Notes: generated from the letters alone by a model not told the origin. Counted from the stretch's first letter, positions 36,839 to 46,970 are shown. The stretch is 64,000 nucleotides of DNA from Butyricimonas paravirosa (GCF_032878955.1 NZ_CP043839.1:1674001-1738000), one strand, 5' to 3'. A program made the numbers and translations.

Positions 36839-38323
36839 TTAATGAATCAGTTGATTGTCCGGAAGAGGCAACACCCTGCCAATCGTGTATCCCCAGTCAT
36901 TCGGAGTCATATCATATTTTTTATAATAATAAAACAACTGTCCTTCTCCGATAAAATCTCTTCTAGCATCTCTCAAAATAGCTTTTTGCATTTCCTCCAA
37001 ACTCTCAATCTGAAGTTTTCCACCCCGAATCCCTCTTGCCATTCTCACCTCATCCAGTTTGTCAATACCTGATTGAGTCTGTCCTTCCGTGTAAAGAGCT
37101 TCACTAATGATATAGTACATCTCGCTTAAACGAATCATCGGAATCAGATCCTCCCCGTAAGAATTACCGACTTGCGTGGTATATTTCTTTGAATAGTAAT
37201 AATAATCATCCACAACCGAAAATAAGGTCAGGCGGGCATCCTCTGTATCAACCTCATCATAATTTTCATTATAAATAATGGCATCATAGTATACCGGCAA
37301 TTTAATGTCATTAGCCGTTCCCAGATAATTGCTATAATCGTCTATTAATTTCTGATTGGAAAGTCCAAAGATCACCCCATCATACAATTTATAATTACTA
37401 TTATAACTCCCACCTCCGGTAAACGTGAAGCATTGGGTATTATAACTACTCTGGGGATAGGTGGCCTCAACCACTTCTTCTGCACATTCTCTCGCCAGAG
37501 TTTGTTTATCCCCATATGAGTACACACGTGCCAAGGTCGCACAAATAGCATAGTAGTTCATCCGAAATCCCCGGTACATATAGAACAAATCATCCGGCAA
37601 ATAGGAATCACCGGATCCCCGTCCCCCTTCTATTCTTAATCTGGTACTCATCCATACTTTATGATTGCCGGTCGTATCAAAAGGAGCAACCAAATCTTTG
37701 GCTTTAAGCAAGTCCCGTTCTATTTTTTCTAAAATCACGGGAACACTTGCTCTAGCCTCAGAGGTTGATCCGTATCTTTCATAGTACGGGATATATCCTT
37801 TGTCATCCGCAACTTTAGGAGCCGGGGCAAACAAACGTAACATATCGAAATGCAAATAAGCCCGCAAGGCCAGTGCCTCCCCGTGAATCATATTCCGTTC
37901 TTCCTCTCCACCAGCAAATTTGGACGGATTTTCCCCGTCAATCCGGGCAATGATATTATTACAGTTTGCGATAGAATTGTAGGCTTGAGACCAAAAAGCC
38001 TCGCTGATATTCTTCACGACTTGAACATTGTATTTCCCCAGTAACACATCATAATACTCGTGATTACTACAATCATAATAAATCGTCAACGGATCATACA
38101 CCCATCCCATCACGTCCACAAATCCCCAAGTTAATTCCCTTCCGTACATTTGGGTGGTTGCCATATCCCGATACACTCCATTCAACGCATTCCGGTAACC
38201 GTCTCCATTGGCGAACAGAGTCTCTTCGTTTACCTGGTCGTCAGGTGCTACATCCAACCATTGCTCACATGAACTCAACATGATCGGCAACAGTACAGCT
38301 AATATTATCTTATTTATCTTCAT
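36839..38323 (-). CDS. SusD/RagB family outer-membrane lipoprotein
   Basis: 494 residues, lipobox MLSSC near residue 19 and then EQWLDVAPDDQVNEETLF, the standard SusD N-terminus. The C-terminal DEVRMARGI and RRDFIGEGQLFYYYKKYD blocks are also typical. SusD caps the SusC channel and delivers substrate. It lies 41 bases downstream of susC. Confidence 0.95.
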   Translation of the reverse strand: MKINKIILAVLLPIMLSSCEQWLDVAPDDQVNEETLFANGDGYRNALNGVYRDMATTQMYGRELTWGFVDVMGWVYDPLTIYYDCSNHEYYDVLLGKYNVQVVKNISEAFWSQAYNSIANCNNIIARIDGENPSKFAGGEEERNMIHGEALALRAYLHFDMLRLFAPAPKVADDKGYIPYYERYGSTSEARASVPVILEKIERDLLKAKDLVAPFDTTGNHKVWMSTRLRIEGGRGSGDSYLPDDLFYMYRGFRMNYYAICATLARVYSYGDKQTLARECAEEVVEATYPQSSYNTQCFTFTGGGSYNSNYKLYDGVIFGLSNQKLIDDYSNYLGTANDIKLPVYYDAIIYNENYDEVDTEDARLTLFSVVDDYYYYSKKYTTQVGNSYGEDLIPMIRLSEMYYIISEALYTEGQTQSGIDKLDEVRMARGIRGGKLQIESLEEMQKAILRDARRDFIGEGQLFYYYKKYDMTPNDWGYTIGRVLPLPDNQLIH

Positions 38324-38364
38324 ATTCTATTGATTTCTAATTTTCTAAATAACGTTGAGCCGTT

Positions 38365-41300
38365 TTAGAACGTCGCTTTTATTGAAAAATTCACGGATCT
38401 GGCAAAAGGATAACTAAGTCCGCGTTCCGCCTTAACGGAAGAGATCCGCAAAAGGTCATTAGCCCCTATTTCCAAACGTAACATACCTAAATGAGCCTTT
38501 TTAATCAATTCTTGATCAAAATCATACCCTAGTGTAATCGAATTTAATGTCACAACATTATAATCCTGTACAAAACGCTCGGTCGGATTCGTAGTCTCAA
38601 TGGATCCTCTCCCGGTTTCCAAAGCTTTGTATTTTGCTTTATCACCCGGATTTTTCCAACGGCTGGTAAACACCCGTTTATCTATATTTGAGCTGTATAA
38701 ATTAGCATTCTCCACTTTGTCTACCAAAGTCTGGTTATATTGTTGCCCCCCGAACTCATACATAAACGTCGTGTACAATGTGAAGTTTTTATAGTTCACG
38801 TTAAAACCAAACGTTCCTTGTGCCTTGGGTTCTGTATTTCCCACAACAACCTGTTCAGAGCTATTCCACGTGTAAGTAACAGAACCGTCACGATTGACTA
38901 GAATCTCCTGTCCGGTAGCCGGATCTATCCCCAAAGATCTCATCGCATAGATAGAGGTCAACGATCCTCCTTCCGTGTATTTTGTGATGGGTTTGGAAGT
39001 GGACCCGTCGAATGCATTCGACTCGGCAAAATCCTTGTCAACCGCATCATTATAAGCTTTCAAGCTCTCGGAAACTTTTAATATCTCATTTTTATTATGA
39101 GCTAGGTTAGCAAACACGGAAACATACCAGTCATTGTTACGGAAAAGATCACTTTTAAATTGAATCTCATACCCTTTATTCATTATCTCTCCCAAATTAT
39201 CCATGTAAGTCGTGAACCCTGCCGCACTTTCAATGGTCACATCATTAATTAGATCCACCGTTTTCTTACGATAATAAGAGAACTCCAGTTGGAAGGCTCC
39301 ATTAAACAGTTGTATATCTATACCTAAATCTAACTCTTTCGTTTTTTCCCAAGCAAGATCCTTATTCCCCAAAGCCATTAATGAGGCCCCGAAACCGGTC
39401 TTATACCATTCATCACTCAAAATCTGGTAAATTGTTTGTGCTGCATACGGTGGGAAATTTACTTTACCTGTTATCCCGTAAGACCCCCGGATTTTCAACA
39501 TATCAACGTAACCGAATTTCTTCATAAACTCGTAATTATGAAGATTGATACCAAGACCGCCAGACCAGAAAGGAGCAAAACGCTTATCAGAACCGAATTC
39601 AGAAGAACCGTCTGTTCGCACGGAAAGGTCTAACAAATAGATATTATTATAGGTATAATTCAAGCTTGCCAACAAACCAAATAAACGGGTCCTGTTCTGA
39701 CTAACGGTCGGTTTCTCCACAATCTCTTGTGCATAGTTAGGAGAATGCAACGTCCCGGAAGGAAAACCTCGATAATAAGCAGAAGTAGTCGATGTCTCCG
39801 TAGAAGTGGCATTGATACCAACATTCAAGTTAATATTGTGACCTCCTAAAGTACGGTTGTAAGCCAAAAAAGCATTCAAATCCCAGTCAAACCCGTCTCC
39901 CGTACTAGTTCTAAGTTCACCGGAACTACTATTAGTAGAACCTAACACCTTTGTATTACGCATTGACTTCGGGTCAATAAAGTCCTCTGTTTTTGTGTTT
40001 TTCTTGGTCAAACTGAATTGTCCCTTTATCTGTAAATAATTATTAACATACCAGTTGGCACTCAAATTATTTATCAACTCGTCTACCTGCGTTTTATTAA
40101 AACTTTGCAATCCAGCTTCATACAAAGGATTTTTCACCTCTGAATCCGATTCTCCATGCCACTTTTGAGTCGTTTTTAAATAATTCCCGTTCTCATCTTT
40201 ATACATATCATACGGTTGCTTGGAAGTATAATCAGAGAAAGTTCCGTAAGGAGATTCCTTAGACCGTGTGATATTATAAGAGATATAATTTTTTACCTGC
40301 AAAGAACCGACCCGATAGTCTATGTAAAATCCAGCTCCCATTCGATCACGGAAAGATTCTTTCATCACACCGTCTTCGTTATTATAGAGCATATCCAAAC
40401 CGAAACGAATATCATTGGTTCCTCCCTCTATATATAAACTATGTTTATGATTGAATGCCGTTTGTAAAGGTTTGGACAACCAATAAGTATCAACTCCGTG
40501 TACAATATTATTCAATTTGCCATTATACTCCACATCATACTTATTCTGAGCTGTTGGATTCTCTCCTTTATAAATACCTGCTGCCACCTCTGCCTCTAAT
40601 TTCTCCCTCGCATTCATCAAATTGTAATCGGTCAGATCCGGAGCAGTTACCGTCCCGGTCATGCTGTAAGATACAGAAACTTTCCCCGGAACGGGAGCCA
40701 CGGTCGTTATAACAACAACCCCATTAGCAGCCCGCGACCCGTACATGGCTGATGCTGCCGCATCTTTCAAGATGGTAATGCTTTCAATACGATTCGGGTC
40801 CATGTCATATAACTTTTCCACGCTAATCTCGAAACCGTCCATAATAAAAGTGGGTAAATTAGGATTGTTTTCCAATTCGGATTTTGAAAGATTATTCTTT
40901 CGATCCAAATCCTTCACTCCAATACCAGAACGCCCACGGATATATAATTCAGGTACATTATTCGGGTCCGATCCCCATTGATTATTTTGTTGAATACGAA
41001 AAGAAGGATCAAAGGTCTGTAATGCCTGTAGCACGTTTGTTTTAGACACTTTCAGCAAATCCTCTCTTTTAACGGTTACGGAATTTCCTGTAAAACTTTC
41101 TTTGTTAATATTGGCATATCCTGTCACGACAACTTCCTGCATTTCTTTCACGTCTTCTTTCATACGGATAGAAATTTCTTTCTCATCATTCTTGGGATCA
41201 TTGGATAAACGGTATTCCTGAGAAACCATACCGACAAAAGAGAATACCAATATCGTACTATCCATCTTCGGGACCTCAAGCGAAAATTTCCCGTCAATAT

Positions 41301-41790
41301 CCGTAACAACCCCTAACGTAGTTCCTTTGATAAGCACCGTTACCCCCGGAAGGGTTAATCCCTTCTCGTCCATCACCTTTCCTTTGATTTTCCGGAATGT
41401 TGCCTTCTGTTCCTCATCCTTTCCGTCTTTCTTCGAAATAACCAAAAAGTCCTCGACTAATTTACATTCCAAACCACTTCCTTTTAATGCCTCATTTAAA
41501 GCATCTTTGGCATTCACGTTATTCAAGCGAACGGTTACACGGGCCATGTTTTTTAACAACGTGTTATTATACACCACCACGTAACCGGACTGTACTTCCA
41601 CTTCCTTTATGATGTCTTCGATCAAAGCATCTTTAAAGGAAATACTAACTTTTTCCTGTGCAACTCCCGTTTCAGCATGTAACTGAAACAGAGTTACAAA
41701 AACGATCAATAATTGTAATCGCATAATTTTCCAAAATTTGGACCATACTTTTCCCGTCCGGAAAAGTTTATCCTTTAAAAATTTTTTCAT
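38365..41790 (-). CDS. SusC/RagA TonB-linked outer-membrane transporter with STN domain
   Basis: 1141 residues. Signal/anchor region about 20-45; a STN (secretin/TonB short N-terminal) domain about 48-118; a carboxypeptidase-like regulatory domain about 132-212 (GKVMDEKGLTLPGVTVLIKG); the TonB box region EVVVTGY; a plug with ILKDAAASAMYGSRAANGVV; and a 22-strand barrel ending ARSVNFSIKATF. The STN domain is the part that signals to a FecR anti-sigma factor. The upstream fecR and ECF sigma genes fit this transmembrane signalling. Confidence 0.95.
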   Translation of the reverse strand: MKKFLKDKLFRTGKVWSKFWKIMRLQLLIVFVTLFQLHAETGVAQEKVSISFKDALIEDIIKEVEVQSGYVVVYNNTLLKNMARVTVRLNNVNAKDALNEALKGSGLECKLVEDFLVISKKDGKDEEQKATFRKIKGKVMDEKGLTLPGVTVLIKGTTLGVVTDIDGKFSLEVPKMDSTILVFSFVGMVSQEYRLSNDPKNDEKEISIRMKEDVKEMQEVVVTGYANINKESFTGNSVTVKREDLLKVSKTNVLQALQTFDPSFRIQQNNQWGSDPNNVPELYIRGRSGIGVKDLDRKNNLSKSELENNPNLPTFIMDGFEISVEKLYDMDPNRIESITILKDAAASAMYGSRAANGVVVITTVAPVPGKVSVSYSMTGTVTAPDLTDYNLMNAREKLEAEVAAGIYKGENPTAQNKYDVEYNGKLNNIVHGVDTYWLSKPLQTAFNHKHSLYIEGGTNDIRFGLDMLYNNEDGVMKESFRDRMGAGFYIDYRVGSLQVKNYISYNITRSKESPYGTFSDYTSKQPYDMYKDENGNYLKTTQKWHGESDSEVKNPLYEAGLQSFNKTQVDELINNLSANWYVNNYLQIKGQFSLTKKNTKTEDFIDPKSMRNTKVLGSTNSSSGELRTSTGDGFDWDLNAFLAYNRTLGGHNINLNVGINATSTETSTTSAYYRGFPSGTLHSPNYAQEIVEKPTVSQNRTRLFGLLASLNYTYNNIYLLDLSVRTDGSSEFGSDKRFAPFWSGGLGINLHNYEFMKKFGYVDMLKIRGSYGITGKVNFPPYAAQTIYQILSDEWYKTGFGASLMALGNKDLAWEKTKELDLGIDIQLFNGAFQLEFSYYRKKTVDLINDVTIESAAGFTTYMDNLGEIMNKGYEIQFKSDLFRNNDWYVSVFANLAHNKNEILKVSESLKAYNDAVDKDFAESNAFDGSTSKPITKYTEGGSLTSIYAMRSLGIDPATGQEILVNRDGSVTYTWNSSEQVVVGNTEPKAQGTFGFNVNYKNFTLYTTFMYEFGGQQYNQTLVDKVENANLYSSNIDKRVFTSRWKNPGDKAKYKALETGRGSIETTNPTERFVQDYNVVTLNSITLGYDFDQELIKKAHLGMLRLEIGANDLLRISSVKAERGLSYPFARSVNFSIKATF

Positions 41791-41879
41791 AGATTTGTGT
41801 AACTATTTGTTTAAAATTCTCTCTTGCAGGAGAGGGTTATTAAAGCGAAAAAAGGGGAAGAGGCCAATCTTCCTCTTTT

Positions 41880-43058
41880 TCATTTTTTACTTATCCATAT
41901 CATACCATCTTTTTGTATTGAAAATTTTACTGATTGAGTATTTTCTAATAATCTGAGCATAAAATCTATCGGTCTGTTCCGTAAAGCTGCCCCCGAGAAA
42001 CAAACATCTTGCAAGGATTCGTCCTCAAAACGAAATTCGACATCATACCAGCGCCCCAAAGCTCGCACAATTTCTGACAACGGGGTATTGTAGAAATGGA
42101 AAGTCCCATGTCTCCAAGAGGTGTAATATTTCAAATCGACCGGATTAATTGTCACCTCACCTGATTTCTTGTCATAAACCGCCCGTTCCCCAATATTCAC
42201 CTTATTTACGGTATTGTTTGCCAACAGATTGATGCGTCCAGTTTCAAGTATTGCGCAACAGTTATACTCATCCGGATAACAGGATGCATTAAACGAGGTT
42301 CCAGTAACTTCAATGGTTGCCCCATCCATCACAACATTAAATTTCCGTTTTACATCTTTCTTCACTTCAAAATAAGCCTCGCCCTTCAAACGAACTTCCC
42401 GAACATCCAAACCGAAACATAACGGGTATTCCATTTCTGTCTCTGAATTTAACCAGACTTTCGTCCCATCAGACAGTATCAACATGTATTCCCCTCCCCG
42501 AGGAACCACGATTTTATTATAAACGACCTTTTCAACTTGCCTTATGCCTCGAGAAGGGTCATAATAATTCAAAGTATTGCTCGTTCCTCGCAATAAAATT
42601 TCCTGTTCGGCTAATCCATCTCGTAAAGTGGAATCGCCTAATTGTAAAAGATCGATTTCCTGACCGTCTGATAAATAAAGAGTGGCTTTCGACATACCCG
42701 GCTGAATCTGATGGGCTATTACCGGGGACTCCATAGTCTCATTAGGAGCCATAAAATAATAAGCTATGGCAACGAGTATCAAGGGCAGAAGAATTCCAGC
42801 AGCATAACGTAACCACACATACCGATGAATGGAACGAGGTTTTATCCGCCTCATCACCTTTTCCAAAGCATTTTGCTCGTTCAATACATCATATCCTTTT
42901 ACAAGTTCTCCTGATTCTATAATCGAGCGAATCTGTTCAAAGACAAGCCTATTTTTTTCAGAGGCTTCTATCCATTCTTGTAAAGAAAGTTTTTCCTCTT
43001 CTGAACAGATGCCCTGGTAGTCTCGCCATATAATATCTTCTATGTCTTCCTTTATCAT
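41880..43058 (-). CDS. FecR family anti-sigma factor
   Basis: About 392 residues from the ATG at 43058 (MIKEDIEDIIWRDYQG); two further in-frame ATGs lie up to 43073. Cytoplasmic N-terminal part about 1-80, a single membrane helix about 85-105 (YAAGILLPLILVAIAYYF), a periplasmic FecR domain about 170-270 (VPRGGEYMLILSDGTKVWLNS) and a C-terminal DUF4974-type domain related to STN. It holds the ECF sigma factor until the SusC STN domain signals substrate. It lies between sigma and susC. Confidence 0.93.
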   Translation of the reverse strand: MIKEDIEDIIWRDYQGICSEEEKLSLQEWIEASEKNRLVFEQIRSIIESGELVKGYDVLNEQNALEKVMRRIKPRSIHRYVWLRYAAGILLPLILVAIAYYFMAPNETMESPVIAHQIQPGMSKATLYLSDGQEIDLLQLGDSTLRDGLAEQEILLRGTSNTLNYYDPSRGIRQVEKVVYNKIVVPRGGEYMLILSDGTKVWLNSETEMEYPLCFGLDVREVRLKGEAYFEVKKDVKRKFNVVMDGATIEVTGTSFNASCYPDEYNCCAILETGRINLLANNTVNKVNIGERAVYDKKSGEVTINPVDLKYYTSWRHGTFHFYNTPLSEIVRALGRWYDVEFRFEDESLQDVCFSGAALRNRPIDFMLRLLENTQSVKFSIQKDGMIWISKK

Positions 43059-43124
43059 CATAACAGAAATCATCTTGCTATTACTATAGAGAAGACGAAA
43101 AAAAATGGAAATGGGTGAAAGAAT

Positions 43125-43670
43125 TTACTCGGAAACAGCAAAAAAAGCAAGAAATAATTTGAAATCGTCCTTGTTTAGATTTTCACGCAAGATACGAATA
43201 CTTCTAGATAGTTGTGTTTTCACCGTATTCAAAGAAATATGCATCTCGTCTGCAACATCCTTATATTTTCTGTTATTCACGCAGATTGCGGTAAACACAT
43301 ATCGGCATTTATCCGGAAGATTCTCTATTGCCTCCAATAATTTATCTATTTTGGAATCTTCCTCCGATTCTGCTTGAAAAAAATCTTCCAATTGGTCTGC
43401 TAAAGAGTTTACATCAACAGTATCGTATTTTTTTGCCCGGGCCAGATCAATACAGGCATTACGTACCATTCGGTACAAATAGGAACGCACGGAAATTCCT
43501 TCTGAATCTTCTTTAAATACATTCCAAAACTTAACAAATACCTCTTGCACGATATCCTCTGCCTCGGAAAAATCACCACAAAGCTTCGCCCCATACAAAC
43601 ATAGCGCTTTGTAATTTTTATTGAAAACATCAACAAACAATTTTTCCTTTATAGTCAAATCCGAAGACAT
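43125..43670 (-). CDS. ECF RNA polymerase sigma factor (Bacteroidetes sigma-70 family)
   Basis: 181 residues with region 2 (LFVDVFNKNYKALCLYGAKLCG, then EDIVQEVFVKFW) and region 4 (LPDKCRYVFTAICVNNRKYKDVADEMHIS, a helix-turn-helix). It belongs to the class paired with FecR. It should drive its own locus, from here down to the three proteases, when the anti-sigma factor releases it. It overlaps nothing, and the 66-base gap to fecR is clean. Confidence 0.95.
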   Translation of the reverse strand: MSSDLTIKEKLFVDVFNKNYKALCLYGAKLCGDFSEAEDIVQEVFVKFWNVFKEDSEGISVRSYLYRMVRNACIDLARAKKYDTVDVNSLADQLEDFFQAESEEDSKIDKLLEAIENLPDKCRYVFTAICVNNRKYKDVADEMHISLNTVKTQLSRSIRILRENLNKDDFKLFLAFFAVSE

Positions 43671-43794
43671 CTATTTATACTTTATCTATATTCCATCTAT
43701 CGGGGATAAAAGTATAAAATTATTCTATTTTTTCCGCCAAACAAGTAATTTTTAATTGTATACGTTTATTTCTCAACCACTAACATCATTAGAA

Positions 43795-43832
43795 AACAAA
43801 AGAAACGGCCCTGTCAAACAATAACAGGACCG
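43795..43832 (-). terminator. Terminator of argF
   Basis: CGGcCCTGT (43806-43814) pairs with ACAGGaCCG (43824-43832) with one mismatch; TTTCTTTTGTTTTC follows on the minus strand. It lies 38 bases after the argF stop. Confidence 0.8.
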
Positions 43833-43869
43833 CTCGGAATATATTCTTAGTAAAAAGACCTATACGTAA

Positions 43870-44871
43870 TTAGTCACCCAAAGTAGCAACCATCACAGCC
43901 TTAATCGTGTGCATACGGTTTTCTGCCTCGTCGAACACGATAGAGTTCTCTGATTCAAACACTTCCTCGGTTACTTCCAATCCGTTCATTCCGAATTGTT
44001 TGTAAACGTCACGTCCTACTTGAGTTTCCAAGTTATGGTATGCCGGCAAGCAGTGCATGAATTTGCAGTTCTTGTTTCCAGTCAATTCCATAGCTCTCTT
44101 ATTCACTTGGTACGGGGTCAACAATTTGATACGCTCTGCCCATACTTCTGCAGGCTCACCCATAGATACCCATACGTCAGTGTACAAGAAATCGCAACCT
44201 TTCACACCTTCTTCTACATTATCCGTGATGGTAACAATAGCACCGGTCTCTTCTGCAATAGCCTTACAAGTAGCAACCAATTCTGCATCCGGTTGCAATT
44301 CTTTCGGAGCAACGATGCGAACATCCATACCCATTTTAGCACCACCTACCATCAACGAGTTACCCATGTTGAAACGTGCATCGCCAAGATAAGCGAAAGT
44401 TACTTTGTTCAACGGTTTGTCGGTATGCTCCATCATGGTTAAGAAGTCTGCCAAAATCTGAGTCGGGTGGAATTCGTTAGTCAAACCGTTCCATACCGGA
44501 ACACCAGCGTAACGAGCTAATTCCTCAACAATAGCCTGACCGAAACCGCGGTATTCAATACCATCGTACATACGTCCCAATACACGAGCCGTATCTGCCA
44601 TAGATTCTTTTACCCCAATTTGAGATCCTGAAGGACCAAGATAAGTTACCTGGGCTCCTTGATCGTGAGCAGCTACCTCGAAAGCACAACGGGTACGAGT
44701 AGAAGTTTTCTCGAAAATCAAAGCGATGTTCTTACCTTTCAAACGAGGTTGCTCGGTTCCTGCATATTTTGCTTTCTTCAGATCAGCAGCCAGGTCCAAC
44801 ATGTATTTTATCTCCTTCGGACTAAAGTCCAACAACTTTAAAAAGTTTCTGTTTCTCAAATTAAAAGCCAT
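43870..44871 (-). CDS. argF: Ornithine carbamoyltransferase (catabolic ArcB-like)
   Basis: It interconverts carbamoyl phosphate plus ornithine and citrulline plus phosphate. 333 residues, with the carbamoyl-phosphate site STRT at 57-60, the FHPTQILAD block and HCLPAYH near the C-terminus. The length and sequence resemble the catabolic ArcB form, and carbamate kinase lies 136 bases upstream on the same strand, which supports a citrulline/arginine breakdown role making ATP. No arginine deiminase is in the window. A -7-like TAATTTTG (44952-44945) suggests it may also have its own promoter. Confidence 0.93.
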   Translation of the reverse strand: MAFNLRNRNFLKLLDFSPKEIKYMLDLAADLKKAKYAGTEQPRLKGKNIALIFEKTSTRTRCAFEVAAHDQGAQVTYLGPSGSQIGVKESMADTARVLGRMYDGIEYRGFGQAIVEELARYAGVPVWNGLTNEFHPTQILADFLTMMEHTDKPLNKVTFAYLGDARFNMGNSLMVGGAKMGMDVRIVAPKELQPDAELVATCKAIAEETGAIVTITDNVEEGVKGCDFLYTDVWVSMGEPAEVWAERIKLLTPYQVNKRAMELTGNKNCKFMHCLPAYHNLETQVGRDVYKQFGMNGLEVTEEVFESENSIVFDEAENRMHTIKAVMVATLGD

Positions 44872-45007
44872 AACTTTATTTATTTTAGATTTATGATTTT
44901 AGATTCCAAATTCAAGGACTCCATACCTTGTATTAAAATCAGGTCAAAATTACAATATCCAATCGAGAATAAAAAAACATTTTCAGTTTTCAATTCTCCA
45001 TATTCAA

Positions 45008-45976
45008 TTATCTTCTGTCGTCTTCGTATTCCATGGTGATCTTTGAACCGTATCTCCGATCTTCCAACTTGGTAGCCTCGGTGATCACTGATTTCTGACC
45101 GCCATCCTTAACAAAACGCAGACAAGCACGGATTTTAGGAGCCATACTACCTTCGGCAAAGGTTCCATCTTCCAAATATTTCATCGTGTCGGCATAGTCC
45201 AAAAATTCCAGTACTTGCTGGGTCGGTTTCTTGTAATCCTTATAAATATAAGGTACATCCGTCAAAATATAGAATTCATCCGCTTTTACACGGGTTCCAA
45301 CCATAGCTGAAGCCAAATCCTTGTCAATTACCCCTTCGATCGGCTGAATATCACCTTTCTCATCAATATATACCGGAATACCACCCCCACCGGTCGTGAT
45401 CACGATGTTTCCTTCACGAGCCAAACGCTCTACCAAATCAGCATTCATAAAATCTTTCGGATCCGGCGAAGGAACCACACGACGCCAACCACCTTCTACC
45501 TTGATCTCTTCTTTGAACACCCAACCTTTCTCTTGAGCTAATTTATCAGCCTCATCCTTCATGTAAATTTTTCCTACCCGTTTGGTCGGATTCTGTAAAG
45601 CCGGATCGTTCTTGTCAACAATCACCTGTGACACCATAGAGATCACGTTACGTTGCAACCCGTGTTCTTTCAAGATATTACGTAAATTGCGTTCAATCAT
45701 GTACCCGATTTGTCCTTGCGTGAAAGCCACACAAACATCCAATGGCATAGCGGCATTGTCATATTTCTCCACACCGGCAGCGTTATCCATCAAAACGTTT
45801 CCAACCTGAGGACCGTTTCCATGAGAAATAATCAGATTATATCCTTCTTTTATTAAATATACCAAATTCTCCAAAGTGTCGATGGTATTGGCATTTTGCT
45901 CTTCAATAGTACCTTTTTGATTTCCTCTCAAAAGAGCATTACCTCCCAACGCGATAACTGCTAATTTTTTTTCCAT
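45008..45976 (-). CDS. arcC: Carbamate kinase
   Basis: 322 residues of the amino-acid-kinase fold: the N-terminal ALGGNALLRG, SHGNGPQVGNVL near 54-65, and GNIVITTGGGGIPVY near 190-204. It makes ATP from carbamoyl phosphate and ADP in citrulline breakdown. It is paired with the downstream ornithine carbamoyltransferase. A -7-like TAGCTTTG (46036-46029) lies upstream. Confidence 0.95.
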   Translation of the reverse strand: MEKKLAVIALGGNALLRGNQKGTIEEQNANTIDTLENLVYLIKEGYNLIISHGNGPQVGNVLMDNAAGVEKYDNAAMPLDVCVAFTQGQIGYMIERNLRNILKEHGLQRNVISMVSQVIVDKNDPALQNPTKRVGKIYMKDEADKLAQEKGWVFKEEIKVEGGWRRVVPSPDPKDFMNADLVERLAREGNIVITTGGGGIPVYIDEKGDIQPIEGVIDKDLASAMVGTRVKADEFYILTDVPYIYKDYKKPTQQVLEFLDYADTMKYLEDGTFAEGSMAPKIRACLRFVKDGGQKSVITEATKLEDRRYGSKITMEYEDDRR

Positions 45977-46214
45977 TACTCGTATTTTATTTATTATTTT
46001 CTTTTCTATTCGAAAAATTCTGCGTCCACAAAGCTAGCGAAATTAGTTATACAAAAAATAGGTAAAATCCTTTTTTATCAAAACACAAAATACTGTAAAT
46101 CAAATTACTGTATAAATATTCTCCCCATTTTTATAAATATGCAGCGTAAAAACCGGACTTTTGACCATCCGGAAAAAATTTATCATTTATTTCTCTTAAC
46201 CGTCTCTTTTTTTG

Positions 46215-46222
46215 TACCTTTG
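46215..46222 (+). promoter_or_regulatory. -7 promoter element abutting the FtsB-like start codon
   Basis: TACCTTTG matches TAnnTTTG exactly and ends 4 bases before the ATG at 46227. Transcription from it would start on or next to the start codon, giving a leaderless or nearly leaderless mRNA. No clear -33 element was found. Confidence 0.5.
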
Positions 46223-46226
46223 CGAT

Positions 46227-46538
46227 ATGCAAAACGAAAACAAACCATCATCGAGAAATTTGTTCCAGCGATTTGCAAACAAATACACTTTCGTGGGGTT
46301 GCTATTTGTTATCTGGATCGCTCTGTTCGATAAATACAGTTTTATCGATCGGTTACAGTTGCGTTCAAAAATCAACCAATTGGAGAATGAACAAAAGTAT
46401 TACCGGGAGAAGATAGAAGAGGACAAACGTAAGAAAGAGGAGTTGTTGGGAAACCGGGATAACTTGGAGAAGTTTGCTAGAGAGCAGTATTTAATGAAGA
46501 AAGAAAACGAGGATATTTTCATCATTGTAAAGGAATAA
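46227..46538 (+). CDS. FtsB/DivIC-like septum formation initiator protein
   Basis: 103 residues from the ATG at 46227 (MQNENKPSSRN). A short cytoplasmic N-terminus, one membrane helix about 20-36 (YTFVGLLFVIWIALF) and a coiled coil about 43-80 (LRSKINQLENEQKYYREKI) followed by the EKFAREQYLMKKENEDIF end typical of FtsB/DivIC. It acts in the divisome at the inner membrane. It is followed 4 bases later by ruvX. Confidence 0.88.
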   Translation: MQNENKPSSRNLFQRFANKYTFVGLLFVIWIALFDKYSFIDRLQLRSKINQLENEQKYYREKIEEDKRKKEELLGNRDNLEKFAREQYLMKKENEDIFIIVKE

Positions 46539-46542
46539 TCGA

Positions 46543-46968
46543 TTGGGAAGAATTATTGCTATTGATTACGGGAAAAAGAGAGTGGGCATAGCCGTTACCG
46601 ATCCATGCCAAATTATTGCCAACAGTCTAACCACGGTCAGATCACATGAGGTATTGCAATTTTTGCAGGACTATTGCTTGAAAGAGAAAGTAGACTTGAT
46701 TGTTGTGGGACATCCCAAGCAAATGGATAACACGGATTCGGAAAGCATGACCTATATCAAACCCTTTCTTACCGCTCTCGGTCGCAAGCTACCAGACATA
46801 CCCATCGTTATGTATGACGAACGTTTCACTTCCGTACTGGCCCATAAAGCCATGATCGAAGGAGGGGCAAAAAAGAAACAACGTCAGGACAAAGCGATAA
46901 TCGATGCTATTAGTGCCACGATTATATTGCAGTCGTATATGGAATCACAAAGAAATCTGAATATTTAA
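46543..46968 (+). CDS. ruvX: Holliday-junction resolvase-like RuvX (YqgF)
   Basis: 141 residues with the RNase-H-like core GRIIAIDYGKKRVGIAVTD, VVGHPKQMDNTDSE and YDERFTS. It acts on DNA junctions and/or in 16S rRNA 5' processing in this family. The start is TTG at 46543, set by the invariant first residues and by AGGA 9 bases upstream; no ATG fits. It lies between the ftsB-like gene and def. Confidence 0.92.
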   Translation: MGRIIAIDYGKKRVGIAVTDPCQIIANSLTTVRSHEVLQFLQDYCLKEKVDLIVVGHPKQMDNTDSESMTYIKPFLTALGRKLPDIPIVMYDERFTSVLAHKAMIEGGAKKKQRQDKAIIDAISATIILQSYMESQRNLNI

Positions 46969-46970
46969 AA

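Noticed and set aside
46153..46172. CCGGA/TCCGG dyad upstream of the FtsB-like gene as a terminator
   Set aside because: The stem is only 5 bp, the loop is long and there is no proper U-tract on either strand.
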